Shown here piece by piece: positions 29,758 through 38,075 of a DNA stretch of 64,000 nucleotides. Below the pieces are notes generated by a model. The model was given only the letters and a program-made list of their open reading frames with translations, made no database searches and was not told the DNA's origin. The translations under genes and the position numbers were made by a program. The DNA comes from JAGDMS01 sp050015455. Its GTDB lineage: Bacteria; Desulfobacterota; Binatia; HRBIN30. The stretch lies in the NCBI GenBank assembly GCA_050015455.1, contig JBEKBJ010000009.1, positions 1 to 64,000 on the forward strand, written 5' to 3'. Each line of letters begins with the position of its first letter. Within the stretch, counting starts at the first letter, position 1.

Positions 29758-30474
29758 ATGAGTGACACCATCCTAATTACGTGGCTCGGGCACGCGACCT
29801 TCCGCATCCAGAGTGCGAACGGCAAGATGCTGCTGATCGATCCATGGATCCGCGGCAATCCGGCCTGTCCGGACGCCGAGAAACAGACTGGGCCGCTCGA
29901 CGCCATGCTCATCACGCACGGCCATTTCGATCACATCAGCGATGCCGTCGAAACCGCACGCGAAGCGAAGCCACACGCAGTTGTGGCGATTTACGAGACC
30001 ACGGCCTGGCTCGAGCGCAAAGGCGTCGAGAACTGCGTCGGAATGAACAAGGGCGGCACGGTCGAGGTGGCGCCCGGCATTTCCGCCACCATGGTCTATG
30101 CCGATCATTCGTGCGGCATCTTGGACGACGGCCAGATCATCTACGGCGGCGACCCGTGCGGCTACGTCATCGAGTTCGAAAACGGGAAACGCGTCTACCA
30201 CGCCGGCGATACCAACGTCTTCGGCGACATGAAGCTCATCCGCGAGCTCTATCGGCCCGACATTGCCCTGCTGCCGATCGGCGGGCTCTACACCATGTCG
30301 CCACGCGAGGCGGCGCTGGCGGTCAAGCTGCTCGGCGTCAAGCGCGTCATCCCCATGCACCACGGCACCTTCCCAGCGCTCACCGGCACGCCGGAAGGGC
30401 TGCGTGCGGCAACCAAGGGGATTCACGGGTTGAAAATCGTCGACTTGAAACCCGGCGAGTCGACCGAGTTGTGA
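29758..30474 (+). CDS. Metal-dependent hydrolase, UPF0173 (metallo-beta-lactamase fold)
   Basis: A 238-residue metallo-beta-lactamase-fold hydrolase of the UPF0173 group. The metal motif HGHFDH covers His54, His56, Asp58 and His59. Further ligands are likely in ADHSCG, YHAGDTN and the late PMHHGTFP. The N-terminus TWLGHATFRI is characteristic of the family. The length matches the usual 225-240 residues. It is probably cytoplasmic, as no signal peptide is seen. The physiological substrate is unknown for the family. It is a single-gene unit behind the REP-like element. Confidence 0.9.
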   Translation: MSDTILITWLGHATFRIQSANGKMLLIDPWIRGNPACPDAEKQTGPLDAMLITHGHFDHISDAVETAREAKPHAVVAIYETTAWLERKGVENCVGMNKGGTVEVAPGISATMVYADHSCGILDDGQIIYGGDPCGYVIEFENGKRVYHAGDTNVFGDMKLIRELYRPDIALLPIGGLYTMSPREAALAVKLLGVKRVIPMHHGTFPALTGTPEGLRAATKGIHGLKIVDLKPGESTEL

Positions 30475-30589
30475 AGACTCTCTCCGCAACGCCGTCCGCT
30501 GCTGCTCCCTCCAGATCGAGCGTAAGCATCAAGGCCTTCTCGAAGCTCATCGAACTTCTCCCGGACGGGCAAGGGACAGGCCTGTCGCG

Positions 30590-30997
30590 CTAGCGGGTAT
30601 GGTCGGTCAATCGAGCAGTGACCCTCTCCACCCAGTGCCGCAGCAGTGCGGCGTGCTGGGGTAAGCGCCCCGCGATTTCCTCCGCCAAGTCTTCGTTATA
30701 GGTGTGCACGGTCAGGTTGCGATCGTCGGCCATGGCCAGTGCGAGGCGCGTCTCGTCTTCGTCGAGAATCCCGACCTCCAGCGACGCCCGAGCTACGCCC
30801 TTGGGTGAACCGAGATCGAGGCCTTCCACTTCCCGGAGGTAAAGCTGAACCGCCTTCCAGACAGCCTCGAAAGTGTACTCGAAACGTTGGATCGCTGCAT
30901 CCCGCTCGACCTTTGACCGCTCCCGTTTGTGCGCCAGCTCATCGAGCGTGGAGAGGACCTCGCGGGCCGTGGCGACGCGTTGGGTCAATCGTTCCAC
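30590..30997 (-). CDS. HEPN-domain toxin / nucleotidyltransferase substrate-binding protein (HepT-like)
   Basis: A 135-residue all-helical HEPN protein of the HI0074/HepT family. The RX4HXY motif is present as Arg93, His98 and Tyr100 (RNLTVHTY). In characterised HepT toxins Arg and His form an RNase site, and the Tyr is the residue AMPylated by the partner MntA to silence the toxin. It overlaps the nucleotidyltransferase gene by 13 bases and is the downstream gene of the pair, the usual order for HEPN-MNT (type VII) systems. It could be a functional toxin-antitoxin or phage-defence module. The length and motif order are normal. Confidence 0.85.
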   Translation of the reverse strand: MERLTQRVATAREVLSTLDELAHKRERSKVERDAAIQRFEYTFEAVWKAVQLYLREVEGLDLGSPKGVARASLEVGILDEDETRLALAMADDRNLTVHTYNEDLAEEIAGRLPQHAALLRHWVERVTARLTDHTR

Positions 30998-31299
30998 GGA
31001 ATGCCCTCAGCCAGAATTCTACGGCGAAACGCCTCACTGACGGTTGAAAGGTCGATGACCTCGACCCGGTACGGGATGTCACTCTCTTCCAGCGCCTCAC
31101 GCAGACGGGCCAGCGTCCCCGGAATCAGCGGGGCCTCCGGTAACACCGCCACGTCGATGTCTGAAGTGCGGCGCGCGTCGCCGCGCGCGCGTGATCCGAA
31201 CAGAAACAGCCGGGCGCGTTGCGGCGCAAGAAACTTCACGACGATCCGCCGCGCCGCCTCCACATCGTCGCGTTCGCCGCCCGTGTGTGCGTAGGCCAC
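30985..31299 (-). CDS. Minimal nucleotidyltransferase (MNT) antitoxin, MntA-like
   Basis: A 104-residue minimal nucleotidyltransferase. The catalytic GSX10DXD motif is intact: Gly35-Ser36 and Asp47-x-Asp49 (GSRARGDARRTSDID). Its partner overlaps its 3' end. Known relatives transfer AMP groups to the HEPN toxin tyrosine. The frame is open far upstream but only the last 104 codons show the family; GTG 31299 gives the standard length. Just upstream on the other strand begins the duplicated leader module of the VCBS-repeat gene. Confidence 0.85.
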   Translation of the reverse strand: MAYAHTGGERDDVEAARRIVVKFLAPQRARLFLFGSRARGDARRTSDIDVAVLPEAPLIPGTLARLREALEESDIPYRVEVIDLSTVSEAFRRRILAEGIPWND

Positions 31300-31342
31300 A
31301 GCGGCAGTATTAGTCCTGACCACACAGCCGGTCAACGGCTGC

Positions 31343-31607
31343 CGCGCGCCCCGTGCCGCGGCGCTAGAGTTCCTGGCTTTTACCTTGTCAATGGCATAGA
31401 AGGGTGTCCTCGTTTCCAACGGCCCGAACGGCCATGACCTGCGAACCACGGTGGAGACGCCGCCATTCGACCACACGGAAGAGTCGACGGTCCCGGCGTC
31501 GCTTCCCAGGGTCGCGCTGTTGCGATGGGAGGAGGAACGATGACGCACACGCGTAGGTGTCTGACGGGCGAAGAGAGTAACCCCGGAAGGTGGCGGGTGG
31601 CACTCGC
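31343..31607 (+). repeat. Leader module copy A: shared upstream region plus signal-peptide start
   Basis: About 265 bases that reappear, with few changes and small gaps, at 37823-38075. The module includes the intergenic region (CGCGCGCCCCGTGCCGCGGCG at its left end, then GAGTTCCTGGCTTTTACCTTGTC), the ribosome site and the first codons (MTHTRRCLTGEES). The proteins differ completely after the signal peptide. A conserved TGGC-N7-TTGT sequence in both copies has the spacing of a sigma-54 site but lacks the key GC. Confidence 0.85.
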
Positions 31608-34572
31608 AGCGCTGGTTGCATTGCCGATTTGCACGGCGGCCATGGGCGTTGCTGACACCGCAAGCCTCAACATCAGCCCGTGCGTCGTGGGCACCGGCAC
31701 GGGGGCGAGCTGCACCGAGACCGCGCTGAATGCCTGCCTCCCAGGCGGCGGGAGTTTCGACGGCACCGTGACCTTCAACTGCGGTGGCGCCGCCACGATT
31801 ACTGTCACCAGCACCAAGAACATTAGCGCCGATACCACCATTGATGGCGGGAGTCTGATCACGATCAGCGGCGACAGCGGCGGCGGCATCTACAACTCCT
31901 CGGGCACGGTCACCGTCACCAACACTATCGTTGCCAATAGCACCTCGGGCGGCAATTGCGGCGGCAGCGTTCCTGTCACTGATGGCGGCCACAACATCGA
32001 CGACGGCCCGACGTGCGGTTTCACGGGCACAGGCTGTACCGCCACGACCGGCACCTCGTTCTGTAACACCAACCCTGTTCTCGACCCCACCGGGTTCCAG
32101 AACAACGGCGGGCCGACGCAAACCATCGCGCTCCAGGCGGGCAGCCCGGCGTTCAACGCTGGCAATGAGTCCGTGTGCGCGGCACCGCCCGTGAACAGCC
32201 TCGACCAACGCGGCTACGTCCGGCCCGGTACGGGCGCAACAAGCTGCTCCATCGGCGCGTACGAGTACAACTCTGGAATCTCATGCGGCTCGGGCGCGTG
32301 TGTATTTCCCCAGGTGTGTGTTGTTGGTCAGTGCGCCACCCCGGCACCGACTCAGACGCCGACGAGTATGCCGACGCAAACGGCAACCAATACCCCGGTG
32401 GTGACCAACACTCCGGTGGTGCCGACTGCCACCCCGGTAGCCACCAACACCCCGCAGACCGGCTCGACCAACACGCCGACCACGTGCGGCAGTGCCACCA
32501 ACTACACCGTTGGAACCAATCCGCATGGCGTGGCCGTGGGCGACTTCAACGGCGACAAAAAACTCGACCTCGCCGTGACAAACGAGGGCTCCAACAACGT
32601 CTCCATCCTGCTCGGCAACGGCGACGGCACCTTCGGGACGGCCACCAACTACAACGTTGGAACCGATCCGCATGGCGTGGCCGTGCGCGACTTCAACGGC
32701 GACGGGAAACTCGACCTCGCCGCGGCCAACAACGGCTCCAACAACGTCTCCATCCTGCTCGGCAACGGCGACGGCACCTTCGGGACGGCCACCAACTACA
32801 GCGTTGGAACCAATCCGAATGGCGTGGCCGTGCGCGACTTCAACGGCGACGGGAAGCTCGACCTCGCCGTGACAAACAACGGCTCCAACAACGTCTCCAT
32901 CCTGCTCGGCAACGGCGATGGCACCTTCGGGACGGCCACCAACTACAACGTTGGAACCAATCCGCATGGCGTGGCCGTGGGCGACTTCAACGGCGACGGG
33001 AAGCTCGACCTCGCCGCGGTAAACAACGGCTCCAACAACGTCTCCATCCTGCTCGGCAACGGCGACGGCACCTTCGGGACAGCCACCAACTACAACGTTG
33101 GAACCAATCCGCATGGCGTGGCCGTGGGCGACTTCAACGGCGACGGGAAGCTCGACCTCGCCACGGCAAACAACGGCTCCAACAACGTCTCCATCCTGCT
33201 CGGCAACGGCGACGGCACCTTCGGGACGGCCACCAACTACAACGTTGGAACCAGTCCGTTCAGCGTGGCCGTGGGCGACTTCAACGGCGACGGGAAGCTC
33301 GACCTCGCCGCGGCAAACAACGGCTCCAACAACATCTCCATCCTGCTCGGCAACGGCGACGGCACCTTCGGGACGGCCACCAACTACAACGTTGGAACCA
33401 ATCCGCGTGGCGTGGCCGTGGGCGACTTCAACGGCGACGGGAGGCCCGACATCGCCGTGGCAAACAACGGCTCCAACAACGTCTCCGTGGGGCTCAATTT
33501 GGTCTGTACTACGGCAACCCCGACGTTTCCCACCAGCTCGCCGACCAACACGCCTACCAACACCACGGCGCCCACGGTTACGCCGACGTTGGCAAGTACG
33601 CCCACTCAGACTCCGACGCCAACGAACACGCCGAGCGCGACGCCGACACAGACGCTAAGCGCCACCAGCCCCCCTACGTCGACGCCGGCGGTAACGGCCA
33701 CCAGCGCGACCGCCACGCCAACTCAGACGCCGACGAGCATGCCGACGTCAACCGCGACCAATACCACGACGACCACACCCACCAACACGGGAACGGCTAC
33801 ACCGACTGGCACTCCCACAGCGACCCCCTTGCCCCTTGTCGTCAGAGGGACCTGCATGGAACCTAGCTCACAGGGCCTCGCCCCCTGCACTGCCGGCACG
33901 GTGGTTACTGCCTACCTGTGCACGGACCCAAGCTGCGCGGCGTCGACGCTGATCACACTCGAAGTGACTCAAACGGATGCGAATGGACAGTTCGTCTTCG
34001 TTCTCAGCCGCGGGCAGGTCGCGGGCAAGCGGCTGGTCTTTGACGCCACCATCGTACAGGCCGGAGGTGCCCTGACAACCAGGGGCCGCGCGGCCAGCGA
34101 CACCACCGTCGATCTACAAACCATCGATTTCGGTCCCATTGGAGCGGCGACGAATTTGAGTGAGCTGATCGATCTGACATCGGAGGCCGCGGTGCAGCTG
34201 GTGGACGACAACGGGGGGGCGCAGCACTACAGCGATCAGGGCATCAAGGATATCATCCAAGCCGTGCGAACAGCCGACAGCGGCATCAACTTCGCTGGCT
34301 TGACCGCGGCCGCCGCGGTTACCCTGGCGACCGAGACGGCAGGCAACGATCCCGCGGTACAAGCCGCGCTGCAGATGAAGTTGTGCACCGGCGATTGCAA
34401 CGGCGACGGCACGGTGACGGTTGATGAGATTCTCACCATGGTGAACATCGCCCTCGGCATTGAGGATGTCTCCACCTGCCTCCCCGGGGATGCGAACAAT
34501 GACAAGATGATTACCGTCGATGAGATCCTCACGGCCGTGAACGACGCGCTGAACGGGTGCGCGCCCTCCTGA
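31540..34572 (+). CDS. Secreted VCBS/FG-GAP-repeat protein with Thr/Pro linkers and C-terminal dockerin-like domain
   Basis: A 1010-residue exported protein. The signal peptide is in the duplicated leader (hydrophobic core VALAALVALPICTAAMG). The first 240 residues form a beta-helix-like, choice-of-anchor-Q-type region ending in QAGSPAFNAGNE and SCSIGAYEY. After a Cys module and Thr/Pro linker come seven 49-residue VCBS/FG-GAP repeats (GVAVGDFNGDGKLDLA, SILLGNGDGTFGTATNY), which should fold as a calcium-binding seven-bladed propeller. A second long Thr/Pro linker, a beta-sandwich, and a terminal dockerin-like pair (GDCNGDGTVTVDEIL and GDANNDKMITVDEIL) follow. ATG 31540 has a GGAGGA site; the ATG at 31525 is inside it. 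It probably acts extracellularly, docking to a cohesin-like partner; the ligand is unknown. Confidence 0.85.
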   Translation: MTHTRRCLTGEESNPGRWRVALAALVALPICTAAMGVADTASLNISPCVVGTGTGASCTETALNACLPGGGSFDGTVTFNCGGAATITVTSTKNISADTTIDGGSLITISGDSGGGIYNSSGTVTVTNTIVANSTSGGNCGGSVPVTDGGHNIDDGPTCGFTGTGCTATTGTSFCNTNPVLDPTGFQNNGGPTQTIALQAGSPAFNAGNESVCAAPPVNSLDQRGYVRPGTGATSCSIGAYEYNSGISCGSGACVFPQVCVVGQCATPAPTQTPTSMPTQTATNTPVVTNTPVVPTATPVATNTPQTGSTNTPTTCGSATNYTVGTNPHGVAVGDFNGDKKLDLAVTNEGSNNVSILLGNGDGTFGTATNYNVGTDPHGVAVRDFNGDGKLDLAAANNGSNNVSILLGNGDGTFGTATNYSVGTNPNGVAVRDFNGDGKLDLAVTNNGSNNVSILLGNGDGTFGTATNYNVGTNPHGVAVGDFNGDGKLDLAAVNNGSNNVSILLGNGDGTFGTATNYNVGTNPHGVAVGDFNGDGKLDLATANNGSNNVSILLGNGDGTFGTATNYNVGTSPFSVAVGDFNGDGKLDLAAANNGSNNISILLGNGDGTFGTATNYNVGTNPRGVAVGDFNGDGRPDIAVANNGSNNVSVGLNLVCTTATPTFPTSSPTNTPTNTTAPTVTPTLASTPTQTPTPTNTPSATPTQTLSATSPPTSTPAVTATSATATPTQTPTSMPTSTATNTTTTTPTNTGTATPTGTPTATPLPLVVRGTCMEPSSQGLAPCTAGTVVTAYLCTDPSCAASTLITLEVTQTDANGQFVFVLSRGQVAGKRLVFDATIVQAGGALTTRGRAASDTTVDLQTIDFGPIGAATNLSELIDLTSEAAVQLVDDNGGAQHYSDQGIKDIIQAVRTADSGINFAGLTAAAAVTLATETAGNDPAVQAALQMKLCTGDCNGDGTVTVDEILTMVNIALGIEDVSTCLPGDANNDKMITVDEILTAVNDALNGCAPS
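32494..33495 (+). repeat. Seven near-identical 147-base tandem repeats
   Basis: Units start at 32494, 32641, 32788, 32935, 33082, 33229 and 33376 (period exactly 147 bases, 49 codons). Nucleotide identity is very high, including silent positions, so the array arose by recent unequal crossing-over or gene conversion. Each unit encodes one VCBS/FG-GAP propeller blade. Confidence 0.93.
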
Positions 34573-34715
34573 TTATTTTCGGTCGTCGCCTTTCACCCAC
34601 AATCCCGACCACCACCCCAGGGCCCTCGGCGACAATTACACCAGCGGCGAGCAGGTTGCATCGTACCGGCAACCTGCGCCACAATCGCCGGCCGCAAGAT
34701 TGAGACGAGTGCGCA

Positions 34716-36428
34716 GTGCCTGCTGACCAGCATACCATCAACGATAGCGATCGGGTTCCCGCCGGCATTCTCTTCGGCGACATGAAGGGTTCGACCGAGG
34801 AGGCCGAGCTCGACGAGAAGTCCACAATCGTCAAGCTGCGCGAGTACGAACGCATCATCAACGAGATCGCCAATCGCTTCGGGCCGAACTTCTACAAGGT
34901 CAAGACCGAGGGCGACGGCTTCATGGCGACCTTTGCCAGCGCGCACATCATGGTGGCGTGCGGCCTCGCCGTACAGCAGGAGTTTTGCCGCCGCGGCTGG
35001 CAGGTCCGCCTGGGAGGACACTACGGCGAAGTGTTTCGCAACAAACAGGGCGACGCCTTCGGAGCCGACGTCAATCGCGCCGCCCGCATCATGTCCGCCG
35101 CGGACGCGACCTCGGGCGAGTTCCTGGTGTCGGACGCCGTGCAAGTGATCGTGCGCGACCGACTACCGGACGCGCATTTCGAGCCGCACGAACCGATCCT
35201 CGCCAAGGGCGTCGGCAGCCTGGTCGTCTTCGCGGCCGTCGCCACCGGCCAACCCTCGCGGCCACCGGTGAGCCCGCACGTGGGAGCGGCAAGCGCGAAA
35301 CCCGGCAGGCTTCCGCCGCCTCCGCCGCGGCGCAATCGGCCCCGAATCGGCCCGGCCGCTGCCTTCACCGTCCTGCTGATGCTCGCCGGACTGGCTGGGG
35401 GCGTGTGGTATTGGCGCGGCATGGCACGGAAGACGCTGCCGCAGAACATCGGCGATCGCAGCGGCAAACCAACGGATGTGATGAGGCCGATCGCGGTCAT
35501 GGAATTCGAGAATCAGCGTGCGGACGATTCGAAGGACGACTGGTACGCCAAGGCGCTGCAAGCCGCGTTCAACACCGAGCTGAGTAAGATCCCGACGCTG
35601 CCGGTGGTCGCTCCCGAGCTGATTCAGCAAGTCGCGAAGGAAACCAGCCTCGATCGCATGGCAGCGGCCAAGAAACTGGGGGTCACCCGGTTCGTGACCG
35701 GTTCGTTTGCGGTGGTCGGCGACTCCATCCGCATCGACGCGCGCATCGTCCAAACGACCACCGGCATCCAGGAGGCGGCGGAAAACATCGAAGGGCGTCA
35801 AGACGAGTTCTTCGCCCTGCAGAAAAGCCTTACCCTGGCCACGCTCGAACACTTTCGGGTCCGACTCACCAAGAGCGAAGCCGAGTCGTTCAAGCAAACG
35901 ACCAACTCGCGTCTCGACAAGTACAAGATGCTGCTGGACGCCGAAGGCGTGACGAAGGGCAAGAGCGGCGGTGAACCGGAAACCAAGGCGTCCGATGCCC
36001 AGGCCTTTGGCAGTGCCGGGAGAGAAGTCATCGGAACCTTCGCCGCCGCGCGCGTGTGGTCGTGGGTGCTCCCAGCGCCGGCGGTCGCATTGGCGCAGGC
36101 GCCGCTGGAAGCCGCCGCGCGCGAGGTCCTTGAGGAGTATCGCCGTGCGCACGAGCGCGGCGACCTCGATCAGCTCGCGAGCCTGTATGTCAACTTCCCG
36201 GCTGCTCAGCGACAGAAAATCGATGCGTATTTGAAGGGGATCACTGACCTGCACGTGGAGCTGGCCGACGTGAAGATCCAGCCGCGGGAGCACGACATCG
36301 CCGTTTCCTATATCCGGCGCGACAAATTCGTCGACAAAGAAACGGGCGAACCCGTCACCCTCGAAGTGCGCCTCACCAAGTTCCTGGTGCAGGATGGCGC
36401 CAAGTGGAAGTTCGCCGAGGGATCGTGA
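34716..36428 (+). CDS. Membrane-bound class III adenylate cyclase fused to TolB/FlgO-like and NTF2-like domains
   Basis: A 570-residue protein. The N-terminal class III cyclase domain (about 12-180) has both metal Asp residues (Asp22 in FGDMKGST, Asp67 in KTEGDGF), the adenine-specifying pair Lys63/Asp113, and transition-state Asn120 and Arg124 (GADVNRAAR), so it should make cAMP. A Pro-rich linker and one membrane segment (about 208-232) follow. Beyond it is a domain like the TolB/FlgO N-terminal fold (about 250-400; IAVMEFENQ, GVTRFVTGSFAVVGDSIRIDARIV). The last 120 residues look NTF2-like (EEYRRAHERGDLDQL). The cyclase is predicted in the cytoplasm and the rest in the periplasm, which could sense an envelope signal. 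GTG 34716 is the only start near the domain. Confidence 0.83.
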   Translation: MPADQHTINDSDRVPAGILFGDMKGSTEEAELDEKSTIVKLREYERIINEIANRFGPNFYKVKTEGDGFMATFASAHIMVACGLAVQQEFCRRGWQVRLGGHYGEVFRNKQGDAFGADVNRAARIMSAADATSGEFLVSDAVQVIVRDRLPDAHFEPHEPILAKGVGSLVVFAAVATGQPSRPPVSPHVGAASAKPGRLPPPPPRRNRPRIGPAAAFTVLLMLAGLAGGVWYWRGMARKTLPQNIGDRSGKPTDVMRPIAVMEFENQRADDSKDDWYAKALQAAFNTELSKIPTLPVVAPELIQQVAKETSLDRMAAAKKLGVTRFVTGSFAVVGDSIRIDARIVQTTTGIQEAAENIEGRQDEFFALQKSLTLATLEHFRVRLTKSEAESFKQTTNSRLDKYKMLLDAEGVTKGKSGGEPETKASDAQAFGSAGREVIGTFAAARVWSWVLPAPAVALAQAPLEAAAREVLEEYRRAHERGDLDQLASLYVNFPAAQRQKIDAYLKGITDLHVELADVKIQPREHDIAVSYIRRDKFVDKETGEPVTLEVRLTKFLVQDGAKWKFAEGS

Positions 36429-36524
36429 GATGTCGCGTGCGTGGCGTTTGCTGAACCGACCCTTGTCATGAGCAAGGTGGCCGGCGGTCATCGGCGCGCG
36501 ATAGAAGTAAGGGGGCGGGAGAAC

Positions 36525-37811
36525 ATGCCGAACCGGTGTCGAGGATACTGGCTTGTGGTATCCATGGCGGCTCTTGTCTTGTTCGGGTTGCCGCTCAGTG
36601 TAGTGCCGCGAGCCAACGCCGCCGGGAATTCCAACCAGTTCGGTGGCCAAGATCGCGCCGCGGCCGCGGCGCAGATGATCGTGCTCGGCGTCCAGCAGGG
36701 CATTTCGTCCCTGCCGCCGACCTCGGGCCAGTCGTTTGCGTACCAATTCGATCCGGCGTCGGACACCTACGTCCGCAGTGAGCAGTTGGGACCGACCTCG
36801 TTCCGCTCGCCGCAGACCGTCGGGCCCGGGAAGTTCAGCTTCCGCTTGGCGACGTCCTACTTCGAGCTCGCGGACACCAAGGCGCCGATCCCTTACCTCG
36901 TGAGTTCGCCGCCCGGCACCGCGCTCGGGGTCGGCGCTTTGGGCCTGCAGGCGGATGCGAAAGTGGCGCTCGTCAACCTCTCCGCCAACTACGGCTTTAC
37001 CAACCGCGTCGAAGTGACGATGAACCTGCCGGTCGTCGTCGTCGATGCAAGCGCCAAGCAGATCTTCAGCACCAGCCAGCCCACCGGGCCGCCGCAGCAG
37101 GCGCCGTTCAGTGGAACTCCCATCGTGACGGATTCTACGGGCAAGCCAGATCTGGCGGCGAGCGTCGGGTTGCTGAACCAAGCCATTCAGGCCGGTGCCC
37201 TCCATCTGCGCAAAGAATCATTGAGTGCTCTGGGCTTCAGCTTCAACGATGGCACCCACGTCGGCGTCGGGCGCATTAGCCTAGGTGTGAAGGGTGTGCT
37301 CTACGCTGACAAGATCGTCCAGCTCGCCGCCGCTCCCGAGTTCTACTTCCCCAGTCCCAACCAGGGCGAGTTTGCGGGCTCGGACAGTGCGGCGATCCTG
37401 CCGCGCCTGGTGGCGGCGTTCAGGTTGGCCGATGCCGTCAGGTTGCACATCGACGCCGGGTACGACTACGACTTCGACAAGGACGAGCTGCGGCGGTTCG
37501 TGTGGAATCTCGGGCCGTCGCTGGCACTGGGCCGGGCGACCGTGGATGCCGGGGTGGGGGGCTCGAAGTTCAATACCGGGATCAAATGGACCCCGACCAC
37601 CGCGCCCTTTGTCGACAACTCAGGCAACCCCGGCTCGATTCGGGCGTTGGGCGACAACCGGCTGGGCAGCAACTTCATCGACGCGCTGGGCGCGGTGAAG
37701 GTGCGGCTGGGGACCAAGTCGGTGCTCAGCGGAGCCGTCAACGTCCCGTTGAACAACGAAGGCTTCCGCGCCGCCGCCGTCGGCACGCTGGCGGTCGAGC
37801 TGCATTTGTAG
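36525..37811 (+). CDS. Outer-membrane beta-barrel protein of unknown substrate
   Basis: A 428-residue exported protein. The signal peptide covers about residues 1-34 (LVVSMAALVLFGLPLSV, cleavage near ANA). The mature part is dominated by amphipathic beta strands with Gly/aromatic spacing (FSFRLATSYFELA, ALVNLSANYGFTNRVEVTMNLP, LGVKGVLYADKIVQLAAAPEFYF) and ends in VGTLAVELHL, a plausible BAM signal. It may be a transporter-type barrel; no named family is certain. ATG 36525 follows a GGGGGCGGGAG site. It lies 96 bases after the cyclase and may be in the same operon. Confidence 0.7.
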   Translation: MPNRCRGYWLVVSMAALVLFGLPLSVVPRANAAGNSNQFGGQDRAAAAAQMIVLGVQQGISSLPPTSGQSFAYQFDPASDTYVRSEQLGPTSFRSPQTVGPGKFSFRLATSYFELADTKAPIPYLVSSPPGTALGVGALGLQADAKVALVNLSANYGFTNRVEVTMNLPVVVVDASAKQIFSTSQPTGPPQQAPFSGTPIVTDSTGKPDLAASVGLLNQAIQAGALHLRKESLSALGFSFNDGTHVGVGRISLGVKGVLYADKIVQLAAAPEFYFPSPNQGEFAGSDSAAILPRLVAAFRLADAVRLHIDAGYDYDFDKDELRRFVWNLGPSLALGRATVDAGVGGSKFNTGIKWTPTTAPFVDNSGNPGSIRALGDNRLGSNFIDALGAVKVRLGTKSVLSGAVNVPLNNEGFRAAAVGTLAVELHL

Positions 37812-37822
37812 ACCACGGCCGA

Positions 37823-38075
37823 CGCGCGCCCCGTGCCGCGGCGGTAGAGTTCCTGGCTTTTACCTTGTCAACGGCATAGAAGCGTCCTGGTTTCCGACGG
37901 CCCAAACGGCCATGACCTGCGAACCACGGTGGAGACGCCCACACGAAAGAGTCGACGATCCCGGCGTCGCTTCCCAGGGTCGCACTGTTGCGATGGGAGG
38001 GCGAACGATGACGCACACGCGCAGGTGTCTCACGGGTGAAGAGAGCAAACCCGGAAGGTGGCGGGTGGCGCTCGC
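37823..38075 (+). repeat. Leader module copy B
   Basis: The second copy of the module at 31343-31607, about 253 bases with substitutions and short deletions. It spans the intergenic region, ribosome site (GGGAGGGCGAACG) and first codons (MTHTRRCLTGEES) of the next gene. Identity stops within the signal peptide. Confidence 0.85.

Noticed and set aside
31360..31420. Sigma-54 promoter in the duplicated leader (TGGC-N7-TTGT)
   Set aside because: Spacing is right in both copies but the essential GC of the -12 element is GT; no enhancer-binding protein gene is nearby.
32494..33495. Regular spacing suggestive of a CRISPR array
   Set aside because: The 147-base units are coding (49 codons per propeller blade) and there are no unique spacers or cas genes.
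35163..37205. Minus-strand open frame of 680 codons over the cyclase and barrel genes
   Set aside because: It spans two real plus-strand genes and the gap between them, with His/Arg/Asp-rich shadow composition and no domain.
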